Numbered from the stretch's first letter, positions 34,388-43,538 are shown. The stretch: 43,577 nt of DNA from an uncultured Puniceicoccaceae bacterium (GCA_905479975.1 CAJQOS010000004.1:1-43577); one strand, 5' to 3'. Notes: generated from the letters alone by a model not told the origin. Translations and numbers: made by a program.

Positions 34388-35524
34388 TTAGTTCGATAGC
34401 ACTTTCTTTTTCTTAGCGACAGCCGCTTCGTCTTGGTAAGTGAGTCGTTCGGTCTTGCTCTCGATGGTGAATGGTTGCCCCGTGATCTTCATGTCCGAAA
34501 GTCTGCCTGCATAGGCGCGTTTGACGAGGTTGACGCCGCCGATGCCTTCGTAGGCTTGAGCCATGGCGGTGAGGGCCTCGCCTTCGGCTTGAGCGGTGAC
34601 GAGGATGGCTTTCGCGTTTTTGTCGCGTTGGTAGAACTCTGCATCGGCACCGAGCTCGGTGTCGATGACGTAGGCCTCGGCGTTGCGGATGTCGCGCTCG
34701 GCGTTGGCGGTGGCTTCGACGAGCAGCTTTTGCATTTCACCATCGTAGGAGGCGAGGACGACTTCCTTCTTTTTGGTGGCTTCGACTTCGCGGAAGATTT
34801 GGTTTTGGCGTGCGGCGTTGGCCTTGGAGACTTGCTCTTCGACTTCTTGGTCGGCCAGTTTTTTGGCGCGGATGCGTTCTTCGTATTCCTTGTGGAAGCT
34901 GAATTTTTCGGCAATGACGCTGGAGACTTCGATGCCGTAAGGCTTGAGCAATCCGTTGAGCTCGACCATTGCCAGTTGTGCTTTCTGGTCGCGCACGCTG
35001 GCGTCGTAAAATTCTTCGGTGGTCATTTCGCCAAAGACCGCGCGGCAAACAGAGCGGGAGTAGTCGCGCACCCATTTGTATTTGTAGGCGTCTTCGAGGC
35101 CGGAAGTCGTGACGACTGCTTCGACCATGTCGCGGCGTAGTTGATAGTTGATGGTGAGGTCGAGGAAGACGTCGCTGCCGTCGACGGTCTTGATGCGTAG
35201 GTCGTCGCGTCCGCTGCGTTGCCCGCGGCCGGTCTCGGAGACCATTTCGAGACGTTGCACCGTCATGTCGAGGAGGTGAAAGGAGTTGAGCAGCCCGTTG
35301 TAAATGTTGGTGCCGGATTCGGCGATGACGGTGATGTCGCCAGTGACGTTGTTCACCTTAATGCCGACTTCGGTGCCGGTGACGCGCTGCACGCGAAAGT
35401 TGACCATTAAGAAAATGGTGAGCGCGACGAGTGCGATGAGTAGGAGTGCGAATGAGCCTTTGAAGCGCTCGAGCGCTGCGATGATGGGAGGCTGGCTCCG
35501 CTGGTTTGGGAAATTTACGGCCAT
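34388..35524 (-). CDS. SPFH/band 7 (prohibitin-like) membrane protein A
   Basis: This 378-aa paralogue of the downstream gene has an N-terminal TM helix ([20 protein letters not shown]). The SPFH core includes [61 protein letters not shown] and [27 protein letters not shown], with an A/E/K-rich coiled coil after residue 215. Two SPFH proteins in tandem recall HflK-HflC. No FtsH-like protease is adjacent, so the partner is unknown. It is the second gene of a three-gene unit whose first gene encodes a winged-helix-like membrane protein. Confidence 0.9.
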   Translation of the reverse strand: MAVNFPNQRSQPPIIAALERFKGSFALLLIALVALTIFLMVNFRVQRVTGTEVGIKVNNVTGDITVIAESGTNIYNGLLNSFHLLDMTVQRLEMVSETGRGQRSGRDDLRIKTVDGSDVFLDLTINYQLRRDMVEAVVTTSGLEDAYKYKWVRDYSRSVCRAVFGEMTTEEFYDASVRDQKAQLAMVELNGLLKPYGIEVSSVIAEKFSFHKEYEERIRAKKLADQEVEEQVSKANAARQNQIFREVEATKKKEVVLASYDGEMQKLLVEATANAERDIRNAEAYVIDTELGADAEFYQRDKNAKAILVTAQAEGEALTAMAQAYEGIGGVNLVKRAYAGRLSDMKITGQPFTIESKTERLTYQDEAAVAKKKKVLSN

Positions 35525-35559
35525 GGTGTCTTTGAGTTAATCAGTTTTGAAAATGTGAA

Positions 35560-36360
35560 TTAGATGGAGGGGAGTGGTTTAGGCGGTGCGCGAAAGATTT
35601 TTAAAAAGACAATGGCTGCGCAAGCGATGCCACCGAATAGAACGAATGGAAAGGGGATCTTGGCGGTGATGGCGAGTGCGAAGCAGAGCAAGAGTATTAG
35701 TAGAGAGAACCCGAGAGCCTTTAGCAGGCGTAATTCGGTTTCTTCTTGGAGTGCGCCGGGGAACTGGCGGATGAATTGGTCGTGCCGTTTATAGGGAGGC
35801 CGTGGGTAGCGCATCGGCGGGAGCTCCCAACTGCTCTGTTTGCGGTCGCATTGGATGATGCCGCGCGTTTTGAGCTCTGCGAGGCGCTGCTCGACCTTTT
35901 TGAACGAGAGGCGCGAGTGTCCTGCTATTTTACTGGCAGTGACGGGGGCTGTCAGGTTGTTGGCCAGATAAATGAGTTCGTGCTCCCAGACTGCATTGGC
36001 CGGCCAGACATCGCCTGCCGCGAGTTCTGCGAGTTCGGCTTCAACTTGTTTTCTGATTCCAGGTGCGATGACGGTAAACTCATGCCCATCCAGTGTTTCG
36101 TTGGAATAGATGCAGTGCGTGGGGGCGAATTTGTGCGGTGCTTGATCGATGGACTCTTTAAATAAATAAGCAGTGAGCCCGTCATTGATCTGTTTGGTGA
36201 CTTGGGCGGACTCAGAAAGTTCTTCGAGTGTGGTTTCGATCAATCGTAGGCTGACAGGCAGGTAGGGCACTAGCTGCGCGGCATGCACGATGCCGCCTTG
36301 GCTCGCGGATAGCTGCTCAGCTAGGTTTTCGGTGACGACTGGCCAGATGGGTGCACTCAT
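35560..36360 (-). CDS. Unknown membrane protein with a winged-helix-like domain
   Basis: This 266-aa protein of no recognised family has two HTH-like segments: HAAQLVPYLPVSLRLIETTLEELSES near residues 26-50, and NNLTAPVTASKIAGHSRLSFKKVEQRLAELKTRGIIQCDRKQSSW near 133-178. The second has the shape of a winged helix. Two TM helices close the protein (about residues 212-230 and 235-255), the LLILLLCFALAITAKI and FVLFGGIACAAIVFLKIF segments. It starts the SPFH operon, 36 bp before SPFH protein A. A membrane-tethered regulator or ring-associated subunit is conceivable. The first 30 residues show no signal peptide, so the domain is probably cytoplasmic. Confidence 0.7.
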   Translation of the reverse strand: MSAPIWPVVTENLAEQLSASQGGIVHAAQLVPYLPVSLRLIETTLEELSESAQVTKQINDGLTAYLFKESIDQAPHKFAPTHCIYSNETLDGHEFTVIAPGIRKQVEAELAELAAGDVWPANAVWEHELIYLANNLTAPVTASKIAGHSRLSFKKVEQRLAELKTRGIIQCDRKQSSWELPPMRYPRPPYKRHDQFIRQFPGALQEETELRLLKALGFSLLILLLCFALAITAKIPFPFVLFGGIACAAIVFLKIFRAPPKPLPSI

Positions 36361-36416
36361 TATGCTATTGTTTTAGATCAACGCGGAGCGCTGTCACTTG
36401 AAATCGTGATGAATCG

Positions 36417-37493
36417 GTGTGTGCTGATGTAAGCTCGACTCGGATTGAGATGCCGCCCATATCAGCTGGAATGACACAGACTGGTTCAGCGATACGAGAG
36501 CGGTTGGAGGCAGAAGCAAAAGCGCTCGGCTTTCATTCCTTTGGTGTGGCTACAGTGCCGCTTGAGGTGCGTCGCGACTACTACACACAGTGGATCGCAG
36601 ATGGTAAGCATGGCACGATGTCGTGGATGGAACGCAATAATGATCGGCGTCTACATCCGGATCAGTTGTTACCTGAGGCGCGTAGCATCATCGTGCTGGC
36701 GCTTAATTACTATCAACCGCACCCTGAGCGTCCGTATCGAATCGCGAAATACGCGTTGGGGGATGATTACCATAATTTTATGCTACGTCGTTTGAAGCGG
36801 CTGTGCCGGATCTTGCGCGAAGAGTATGGCGGCACTCAGCGTCCTTATGTGGATACCGGGCCTCTACTTGAGAAACCCATCGCGGCTGCCGCTGGTATCG
36901 GTTGGCAAGGGAAGAGCACGATTTTAATTGAGCCGAAGCGGGGGACTTGGTCGTTTTTGGCGAACATTGTGACGGATCTCGACCTGCCTGCGGATGAGCC
37001 GGTGAAGGATCGCTGTGGGAGTTGCTCGCGCTGTATCGATGTCTGTCCGACACGCGCAATCACTGCGCCGTATCAACTCGATGCGACCAAGTGTATTTCA
37101 TATCTAACGATTGAGCATGATGGTGCGATTCCGCTCGAAGTGCGTGAGGCGATTGGAGATCGGCTCTACGGGTGCGACGAGTGTTTGGATGTGTGTCCGT
37201 GGAATAAGTGGGCGACGCCGACGATCGAGCCGAAGTTTCTACCGCGTGCATTCCCTGATTTACGTGAGCTATTGGCTTGGGATGAGGCGACATTTAGTGA
37301 ACGTATGATTGGCTCGCCGATTCGCCGCGTGAAGCTGCATCGCTTTCGTCGTAATATTTGCGTGGTGCTTGGGAATGTCGGCAACGCAGAGGATTTATCT
37401 GCCTTGCAGGTCGTGGCGTCAGAGAGTGATCCGATGGTTGCGGAGCACGCTAATTGGGCGATTGCTCAAATTGAAGGACGGGTGCTAAAATAA
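36417..37493 (+). CDS. queG: Epoxyqueuosine reductase (QueG)
   Basis: It reduces epoxyqueuosine to queuosine in tRNA, the last step of queuosine synthesis, using cobalamin and two 4Fe-4S clusters. Visible are YYQPHPERPYRIAKYALGDDYHNFMLRRL, a DTGPLLEKPIAAAAGIGWQGKST block, RCGSCSRCIDVCPTRAI and YGCDECLDVCPWNKW (two ferredoxin motifs), and a C-terminal HEAT-like segment. The gene has a GTG start at 36417; the ATG at 36471 (MTQTGSAIRERLEAEAKALGF, 341 aa) is equally plausible. It is transcribed away from the SPFH operon. Confidence 0.95.
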   Translation: MCADVSSTRIEMPPISAGMTQTGSAIRERLEAEAKALGFHSFGVATVPLEVRRDYYTQWIADGKHGTMSWMERNNDRRLHPDQLLPEARSIIVLALNYYQPHPERPYRIAKYALGDDYHNFMLRRLKRLCRILREEYGGTQRPYVDTGPLLEKPIAAAAGIGWQGKSTILIEPKRGTWSFLANIVTDLDLPADEPVKDRCGSCSRCIDVCPTRAITAPYQLDATKCISYLTIEHDGAIPLEVREAIGDRLYGCDECLDVCPWNKWATPTIEPKFLPRAFPDLRELLAWDEATFSERMIGSPIRRVKLHRFRRNICVVLGNVGNAEDLSALQVVASESDPMVAEHANWAIAQIEGRVLK

Positions 37494-37576
37494 GAGATTG
37501 TCAGAAGTAAATCGAGGATACAGCCTAGTAACGTATTTTTTACAACTAAACCTAATAACCTAACCAAACGAATATC

Positions 37577-38398
37577 ATGGAAGAACAATCAACAGTGGAC
37601 TCAATCATGGACAGCATCGGTAACTTTGGCATCAAAGTCGTTGCCGCTATTATCATATTAGTCGTCGGCCTATGGGTTGCGAAAAAAGTGAAAGCGCTCT
37701 TCGCTGACGTGCTGACTCAAAGGGAAGTGGATGCTACCTTGATCGGTTTCTTTTCCAGTATGCTTTATGGTGCGATTGTTGTTTTCGTGGCAATCGCTGC
37801 GATCAGTAAGCTCGGTGTCAATACGACTTCATTTGCTGCGGTGATCGCTGCAGCTGGCTTGGCGATCGGACTCGCGCTGCAAGGCTCGCTTTCGAACTTT
37901 GCGTCCGGTGTATTGCTTATCCTGTTTAAACCTTTCAAGGCTGGCAATGTCATCAAAGCGGGTGGCGAGATGGGAGTCGTCGTTGAAGTGGGGCTGTTGA
38001 CCACAGAGCTGAAGACTCCGGACAACATTAAGATCATCATGCCGAACTCGTCCATCATGGGCGGTTCGATCACCAACCTTTCCGCTCACCCAACACGCCG
38101 TGTCGATATGGTGGTTGGTGTCGGATATGGTGATGATCTCAACCAGGCAAAGCAGATCATGCTCGACCTGTTGGCCGCTGATGAGCGCGTGTTGAAAGAT
38201 CCTGCGGTGCAGATCGAAGTGGCTAACTTGGGTGATAGCAGCGTCGATTTCGTTGTGCGTCCTTGGGCGAACTCCGCGGATTACTGGGGTGTGAAGTTTG
38301 ACTTCACTAAAGCGGTTAAGGAGGCGTTCGACGCTCAGGGCATCAGCATCCCATACCCGCAGCAAGACGTGCATATGTTCCAAGAGAACGCGTCGTAA
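37577..38398 (+). CDS. mscS: Small-conductance mechanosensitive channel (MscS family)
   Basis: This 273-aa protein has three TM helices. The pore helix FAAVIAAAGLAIGLALQGSLSNFASGVLLILFKPFKAGNVI is the MscS hallmark. The beta domain contains IKIIMPNSSIMGGSITNLSAHPTRRVDM, and the C-terminal domain ends near the family's usual length. It opens under hypo-osmotic shock and releases small solutes. Its leader is a long A/C-rich stretch (AACCTAACCAAACGAATATC) before ATG. It is followed by a strong terminator. Confidence 0.94.
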   Translation: MEEQSTVDSIMDSIGNFGIKVVAAIIILVVGLWVAKKVKALFADVLTQREVDATLIGFFSSMLYGAIVVFVAIAAISKLGVNTTSFAAVIAAAGLAIGLALQGSLSNFASGVLLILFKPFKAGNVIKAGGEMGVVVEVGLLTTELKTPDNIKIIMPNSSIMGGSITNLSAHPTRRVDMVVGVGYGDDLNQAKQIMLDLLAADERVLKDPAVQIEVANLGDSSVDFVVRPWANSADYWGVKFDFTKAVKEAFDAQGISIPYPQQDVHMFQENAS

Positions 38399-38420
38399 GC
38401 TTTTTGCAGCTCGATTTTCA

Positions 38421-38451
38421 AAAACCGCCGGAGCGATTCGGCGGTTTTTTT
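38421..38451 (+). terminator. Rho-independent terminator of mscS
   Basis: AAAACCGCCG (38421-38430) pairs with CGGCGGTTTT (38439-38448), followed by further T to 38451. It is 22 bp past the mscS stop codon. Confidence 0.9.
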
Positions 38452-38471
38452 ATGAATTTATGGACGTAGGT

Positions 38472-38554
38472 GACTTGCTTTAGCTGGTCGTCCGCAGTGG
38501 CGAGAGGGTGCCGTTGGTTCCAGTCGGTCCGCCAGCTAACGCAAGCGGACTACG
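38472..38554. repeat. Intergenic repeat family 2, copy 1
   Basis: This 83-bp copy shares about 76 of 83 bases with 42397-42479. Its ends CTTGCTTTAGCTGG and CCAGCTAACGCAAG are inverted repeats with one mismatch. It lies between mscS and the next gene. Confidence 0.85.
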
Positions 38555-38653
38555 TTTTTAGTGAGTGCGCGTCGGTATCGTCGTCGTCGATATTAACGCC
38601 TTCGCTTGCTCCTTAGTGTTGCAGATTCCTTCGAGATGCCTACTACTTGCGGC

Positions 38654-39169
38654 ATGAAAAGTTTTGAAGAGTTTAAGGCATCCCGCGAGAAGATGGACCC
38701 GAGCACTCGGAAGATGTCGGAGCATCAATGGGGGCAGGCGTATAGCGCTTATTGCAGTGCACGGGAGCACGCGCGTGGTGGGCACTCGTCGGGATCGAAG
38801 GCCGGCGGCTCTCGCAGACGCAGTTCGACGAAATCGAGCGCTCAAGGTATGCACGCACCGTCTGCGGTTTCTGCTTCGGGCGCATTGCGCGCACGTGTCC
38901 GTGCCGAGTCTGCGTATGCAGATCAGCGTTTACTGGTGAATGTCCTCTCCTGGGTGATCTTGGGGGCGATCATGATTGTTGCGGTCTTGCAGGCGATGGT
39001 GCTCTCTGCCCCATCAGCCGCTGGAGCCATCTTACTGTTTGGTGCGATTCAAGCGTTAGTGGTTATTATTTTACGGATGATGGTGCATGTGATTATCGAT
39101 ATTCCGGATGTGGCGTTGTATTGCGCATGCGAAGCGCAGAAGTCGATTGCTGAGGAGCCGGCCGAGTAG
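38654..39169 (+). CDS. Membrane protein of unknown function with basic linker
   Basis: I take the ATG at 38654 (MKSFEEFKASREKMDPSTRKM, 171 aa); starts at 38606 and 38636 are possible, but none has a clear ribosome site. The N-terminal cytoplasmic part (residues 1-35) is followed by a serine/arginine/glycine-rich linker (SKAGGSRRRSSTKSS). A short helical region precedes two TM helices (VLSWVILGAIMIVAVLQAMVL and AGAILLFGAIQALVVIILRMMVHVII). The gene has no recognised family. It is preceded by a family 2 repeat and followed by a lipoprotein gene. Confidence 0.6.
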   Translation: MKSFEEFKASREKMDPSTRKMSEHQWGQAYSAYCSAREHARGGHSSGSKAGGSRRRSSTKSSAQGMHAPSAVSASGALRARVRAESAYADQRLLVNVLSWVILGAIMIVAVLQAMVLSAPSAAGAILLFGAIQALVVIILRMMVHVIIDIPDVALYCACEAQKSIAEEPAE

Positions 39170-39275
39170 TGCCGGGATGCCAATTGCTGCGACTTCAACG
39201 GTTTACTAATAATTGAACCTGAGTTGAATTTGCTCGCTTGTCTGCGTTCGGATTCTGGTTCATTGATCTAGGTCT

Positions 39276-40787
39276 ATGGACCATTTGCCTGCCTGTCTCC
39301 GATTTCTTCTCGCTTTCTTTTTGTTGGGACTCAGTGGGTGTTCGGCATCGGAGCGCGAGTTCACGGTGGTCGCCTATAACGTAGAGAACCTGTTCGATGT
39401 CGATGGTATCGCGATTTATAAGGACTATACGCAAGACGAGCCGGATGATCCGTTTACCTATGGGCGCCTCAAGTTACTGACGAAGCTTCAAAACACCGCT
39501 GCGGTGTTACAAACGATCAACGCAGGAGTAGGCCCCGAGGTGATTTTATTTCAAGAGTTGGAAGCGGACTTCACTCCGAAAAGCGCGGTGGAGGATCTGG
39601 CTGCATTTCTCGATCAACACCGAGAGACCAGTGTTGAGCAAATGCTGACGACGGGGTGGCGGCCCGAGTATGCGGGATTGCCTGTGCAGGCATGGTTGTT
39701 GAAAGCACTCAGCGATGTGGGACTCGTTGGCTATTCGGTGGTCGTCGCGCCTTCGAAGGGGGAAGATGTCGGCATCGCGCATACCAATGCAGTGTTTTCG
39801 CGTTTCCCGATACAGGAAGTCCTGCGCCACGAACTGGAACAGGCCCGCGATATTTTGGAGGTGACGCTCGATGTCGAAGGGCACCCGCTCACCGTCTATG
39901 TCAATCACTGGAAGTCCGGTGCCTCCAGCCCGTCTCGAGAGCCGATCCGTGCGCAAAATGCGACCGTGCTTCGTGGCTTAATCGACGCCCGTCTCGCCGC
40001 AGACCCGATGGGCGACATCATTATCGGCGGTGATCTCAACTCGCATTACAATCACTCGATTCTGTATCCAGATGTCACGACCGGCATGAATGATGTGCTC
40101 GGCTCGCAAGGAGATGAGTTGGCAATTCGCAAGCTCGGCGGAGTGGATCTGTATAATCTCTGGTTCGAATTGCCTCCGGAGCAGCGTTATTCCGAAGTTT
40201 GGCGTGGAAATCGCGGCAGCCTAATGCATCTGCTAATCACGCGTGGCCTCTACGATCAATCGGGTGTTCGTTATGTCGATGGCAGCTTTGAAGTCTTGAT
40301 GGTTCCAGGTCTGAATACGGATCTTTTAGGGCGTCCTTTAGAATGGAACTTCGCCGGAGAGACTGGTGGCGGCGCCACGGATCATTTCCCTGTTGCTGCG
40401 CGGTTCACTGTGGGATCCGGGGCTGCCGGTGAGTTTATTGAATTGGACAGCCCCAGCGCGGGCGACGATGCTTTAGACTTTGAAATGCCGCTTGGCTACA
40501 CCAGCGACATGGATTTGCAGCTAGAGGACGGTGCCTTTCTGGTCGATGTGGCAGATGCCGAACTCGGCCCGTTGGTTGGGCAACTGTATCGCATCGATGC
40601 GCAGGTGCTGAAGCTGCGGCCGATGACGCTCGAGGTCGGTGGCGTGCAGTGGGGTGCATACGCTCCCGACAAAGCGGTGTATGCTCAATTGAAAGCGCTC
40701 AAAGGAGCCGAAGCGCCGTCTACCATGGTCGTTAAGCTCGGTATCTGGAAAGGGACGCGTCAATTCGTCGTCGAGGGCCTGAAATAG
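39276..40787 (+). CDS. Lipoprotein of the endonuclease/exonuclease/phosphatase (EEP) family
   Basis: This 503-aa protein starts with a lipoprotein signal (FLLAFFLLGLSGCSAS, lipobox L-S-G-C). The EEP domain has all main metal and catalytic blocks: VVAYNVENLFDVD, LFQELE, the YVNHWKSG histidine region, IIGGDLNSHYNH (D-x-N) and GGATDHFPVAARF (D-H). A C-terminal region of about 120 residues lacks a clear family. Members cleave phosphodiester or phosphomonoester bonds; surface-exposed ones may act on extracellular DNA or phospholipids. The gene stands alone between the unknown membrane protein and metG. Confidence 0.9.
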   Translation: MDHLPACLRFLLAFFLLGLSGCSASEREFTVVAYNVENLFDVDGIAIYKDYTQDEPDDPFTYGRLKLLTKLQNTAAVLQTINAGVGPEVILFQELEADFTPKSAVEDLAAFLDQHRETSVEQMLTTGWRPEYAGLPVQAWLLKALSDVGLVGYSVVVAPSKGEDVGIAHTNAVFSRFPIQEVLRHELEQARDILEVTLDVEGHPLTVYVNHWKSGASSPSREPIRAQNATVLRGLIDARLAADPMGDIIIGGDLNSHYNHSILYPDVTTGMNDVLGSQGDELAIRKLGGVDLYNLWFELPPEQRYSEVWRGNRGSLMHLLITRGLYDQSGVRYVDGSFEVLMVPGLNTDLLGRPLEWNFAGETGGGATDHFPVAARFTVGSGAAGEFIELDSPSAGDDALDFEMPLGYTSDMDLQLEDGAFLVDVADAELGPLVGQLYRIDAQVLKLRPMTLEVGGVQWGAYAPDKAVYAQLKALKGAEAPSTMVVKLGIWKGTRQFVVEGLK

Positions 40788-40855
40788 CCTCTTGACGATC
40801 TCCTTGCCTACGGACTTGCGCCCCTGCGGGAAATCGCCCAACTTGCTCGGTTTCC

Positions 40856-42394
40856 ATGAGCAAGAACTTCTACATCACCACCGCAATCGACTACGCAAAC
40901 GGCGCGCCGCACCTTGGGCACGCCTACGAAAAAGTGCTGACGGATATCGTCGCGCGCTTCCGTCGTCTACAAGGAGACCAAGTGAAGTTTGTCACAGGTC
41001 TCGATGAGCACGGCCAAAAGGTGCAGATGTCGGCAGAAAAGCAGGACATTGAGCCGCAGGAATTCTGCGACGGTCACGCCGCGAAGTTTCAAGGTCTTTG
41101 CGAACGCCTGCAGATTACCAACGACGATTACATCCGCACCACTGAGCCACGTCACAAAAAGGTCGTCGGCGAAATTCTGCAGACACTCTTTGACCAAGGG
41201 CAGATCTACAAGGCGGACTACAACGGCTACTACAGCCAACGTCAGGAGCAGTTCGTGACCGAAAAGGAAAAGGTGGATGGCAAATGGCCTGAGATTTTCG
41301 GTGAGGTCGAAGAAGTCGTCGAAACCAACTATTTCTTCAAGCTCGCGCAGTATCAGGATTGGTTGCTCGAAACGATCGAGACCAATGAAAGCATGATCTA
41401 TCCACGCTTTCGTAGCGCCGACGTGATTCAATTCCTCAAGAAAGAGCCACTCAACGATCTGTGCATTTCCCGACCAAAGTCGCGCTTGGAGTGGGGTATT
41501 GAGCTGCCTTTCGACTCTGAATACGTGACCTACGTTTGGTTCGATGCGTTGACTAACTATATCACGGCAGCCGGCTACGGCACCGACGAATTTGAAAAGA
41601 ACTGGCCGGCTGATTATCACGTAATCGGCAAGGACATCCTAGTGCCACCGCATGCGGTCTACTGGCCGATCATGCTCAAGGCGCTCGGCCTTGAGTTGCC
41701 AAAGCACTTTCTCGTGCACGGATGGTGGCTCAGTTCCGGCGCGAAAATGTCGAAGAGCACCGGCGAAGTCGTCGATCCGCTTGATTTGATTGAGCAATTC
41801 GGCACCGATGCATTCCGCTACTTCGTGACTCGCGAGATGAATGTCGGTCAAGACAGTGAGTTCTCGATCGAGCTATTCATGAGCCGCTACAACAGCGATC
41901 TTGCGAACGATCTCGGCAACCTGGTCAGCCGTCTGCTCAACATGGGCAGTCGCTACTCCGAAGGCAAAGTGCCCGCGGCGTCAGTCGATGAGCAACCTGA
42001 GCAGGATTTGAAAGCACTGTGGGAAAAGACGCAGGGCGAATTGATTCCGCTCTACGAAGGGTTCCAATTCCACAAGGCTTTGGATCGTATCTTCACGTTT
42101 ATTTCTGGCATCAACAAATACGCCGAAACACGTGCGCCTTGGAAGCTAGCGAAGTCGGATGCGCCTGAGGATCAAGCACGTTTAGCCACATCGTTGGCGT
42201 TTATGGCAGAGGCCTTGCGCCTCGGTGTCGTGATGCTCACGCCAGTGATGCCGGAAATTTCCGACAAGGTGCGCGGTCTCGTCGGTGCAGAGGATTTTGA
42301 CAGCCTCGAAGGTCAGCTAGAGTGGGGCAACACCCTCGAAGGCAAGACACTTGGTGAGAAGACGATTCTGTTCCCACGTCCGGAAAAGAAGTAG
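40856..42394 (+). CDS. metG: Methionyl-tRNA synthetase
   Basis: This 512-aa class I synthetase carries HLGH (the HIGH motif) near residue 20 and KMSKS near residue 297. It has the family blocks LQGDQVKFVTGLDEHGQKVQ, SRPKSRLEWGIELPFDSEYVTYVWFDALTNYI and the WLSSGAKMSKSTGEVVDP segment. The connective peptide lacks zinc-binding cysteine pairs. The protein also lacks the C-terminal tRNA-binding/dimerisation domain of the longer form, matching the short MetG type. It charges tRNA-Met. It is convergent with the MOSC gene, with a family 2 repeat covering the junction. Confidence 0.96.
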   Translation: MSKNFYITTAIDYANGAPHLGHAYEKVLTDIVARFRRLQGDQVKFVTGLDEHGQKVQMSAEKQDIEPQEFCDGHAAKFQGLCERLQITNDDYIRTTEPRHKKVVGEILQTLFDQGQIYKADYNGYYSQRQEQFVTEKEKVDGKWPEIFGEVEEVVETNYFFKLAQYQDWLLETIETNESMIYPRFRSADVIQFLKKEPLNDLCISRPKSRLEWGIELPFDSEYVTYVWFDALTNYITAAGYGTDEFEKNWPADYHVIGKDILVPPHAVYWPIMLKALGLELPKHFLVHGWWLSSGAKMSKSTGEVVDPLDLIEQFGTDAFRYFVTREMNVGQDSEFSIELFMSRYNSDLANDLGNLVSRLLNMGSRYSEGKVPAASVDEQPEQDLKALWEKTQGELIPLYEGFQFHKALDRIFTFISGINKYAETRAPWKLAKSDAPEDQARLATSLAFMAEALRLGVVMLTPVMPEISDKVRGLVGAEDFDSLEGQLEWGNTLEGKTLGEKTILFPRPEKK

Positions 42395-42396
42395 GC

Positions 42397-42479
42397 GACT
42401 TGCTTTAGCTGGTTGCCCGCAGTGGGGAGAGGGAGCCGTTGGTTACAATCGGTCCGCCAGCTAAAGCAAGCGGACTACG
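42397..42479. repeat. Intergenic repeat family 2, copy 2
   Basis: Its ends CTTGCTTTAGCTGG and CCAGCTAAAGCAAG are perfect 14-bp inverted repeats. It begins 3 bp after metG and supplies the stop codon (CTA at 42475-42477 on the plus strand) of the convergent MOSC gene. Confidence 0.88.
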
Positions 42480-42942
42480 CCTTGGAACTACGCAACGCAC
42501 CATCATTCAAAATGCGTGCGCGCAAACCGCCGTGGCCTTTCAAATAGTCTTCGGCTCCGGGGGCGATGGCTTCGTCCATCCAGTAGCAGGGGCGGCATTC
42601 TTCGACGCCTTCAAATTCGATGCCTTGCACTTTGAATCGAAGGCCGATCAGGGTGTTCAGGTCGACACCGGTGGTGAGCACGTTGCGGCGGAAGAGGGCG
42701 GGATCTAAGTCCGGTAAGTTGCACTGTCTGCGGATACGGTCATACACGTCCCAATCAAAGAACGTGATCTGTCCCTTGAAGTCTTCTTGGTGATCGAGGT
42801 AGCGGTCGTTGACGATGCCGCGTCCTGCGAGGCATTCGACTGTATCCACTTTCTCTATACCATGGTCGAGTCGCCCTTTGCCGTGGCGGCCGACAAAGTC
42901 GTGGCCGCTGGAAATGTAGAGGGCTTTGATTTCTATGTTCAT
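42475..42942 (-). CDS. MOSC-domain protein
   Basis: This 155-aa single MOSC domain begins MNIEIKALYISSGHDFVGRHG. GRGIVNDRY (the G-D-R-Y-like block), TGVDLNTLIGLRFKVQGIEFEGVEECRPCYWM (the conserved cysteine region) and GHGGLRARIL are present. I use the ATG at 42942, since the upstream in-frame residues MWQKHRSHS are unlike the family. MOSC domains handle sulfur with molybdenum cofactor, and the next gene on this strand is moaE. The stop codon lies in a repeat element. Confidence 0.88.
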   Translation of the reverse strand: MNIEIKALYISSGHDFVGRHGKGRLDHGIEKVDTVECLAGRGIVNDRYLDHQEDFKGQITFFDWDVYDRIRRQCNLPDLDPALFRRNVLTTGVDLNTLIGLRFKVQGIEFEGVEECRPCYWMDEAIAPGAEDYLKGHGGLRARILNDGALRSSKA

Positions 42943-43069
42943 CGAATGGGATCTGTGTTTTTGCCACAAAGAGGCACGAAAAGTTAGTCAGTATGCGCTA
43001 GAGCGCATAGGCCTGTTGTATTTAATTTTTTTGTGATTTTTTGTAGGCTAACTACGTTCACTGTATTTT

Positions 43070-43534
43070 TTAGTGATGATCGTGGTCGTGCTCTAGATTC
43101 TTTGGATCGGTGCAGCCGCAGTGGTTGCTTTCGATCCAGGCCTCGGTGCCGTCGGTATAGACTTCCTTCTTCCATATCGGTAGGCGGTGCTTGACGTTAT
43201 CAATGATGTAGCGAGCGGCTAAAAATGTGTCGCCGCGGTGGTGCGCGGTCACGCCGACCCAGACGGCGATGTCGCCTGTCGTGAGCGGGCCGAAGCGGTG
43301 CACGATGGCCGCGTCTTCGATATGGAATTTGGCCCTGGCCTCTTCGATGATCGTTAGAGCGATGCCATCTGCCAGTTCTGCGTAGCCGTGATAGTGCAGC
43401 GCGGAGACAGGCTTGCCTTCGTTGTGGTCACGCACCCAGCCTTCGTAGCTGCAGTAGCCGCCAGCTGAAAGCGAGAGTAGTTCTTTACGCAGCGCCATCG
43501 GATCGATGGGTGTTTCGGTTAGAGAAAATTTCAT
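43070..43534 (-). CDS. moaE: Molybdopterin synthase catalytic subunit (MoaE)
   Basis: This 154-aa protein has the MoaE fold. A GGYCSYEGWVRDHNEGKPVSALHYHGYAELA block is followed by IVHRFGPLTTGDIAVWVGVTAHHRGDTFLAARYIIDNVKHRLPIWKKEVYTDGTEAWI, which contains the catalytic lysine pair. A histidine-rich tail (EHDHDHH) is added. With MoaD it inserts sulfur into cyclic pyranopterin to form molybdopterin. An octamer repeat starts 5 bp upstream of its start codon. It may share a transcript with the MOSC gene. Confidence 0.95.
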   Translation of the reverse strand: MKFSLTETPIDPMALRKELLSLSAGGYCSYEGWVRDHNEGKPVSALHYHGYAELADGIALTIIEEARAKFHIEDAAIVHRFGPLTTGDIAVWVGVTAHHRGDTFLAARYIIDNVKHRLPIWKKEVYTDGTEAWIESNHCGCTDPKNLEHDHDHH

Positions 43535-43538
43535 TTTC

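Noticed and set aside
34433-35140. Plus-strand frame of 235 codons opposite SPFH protein A
   Set aside because: Phe/Gly/Asp-rich translation typical of the antisense of a charged coiled coil; the SPFH frame is unambiguous.
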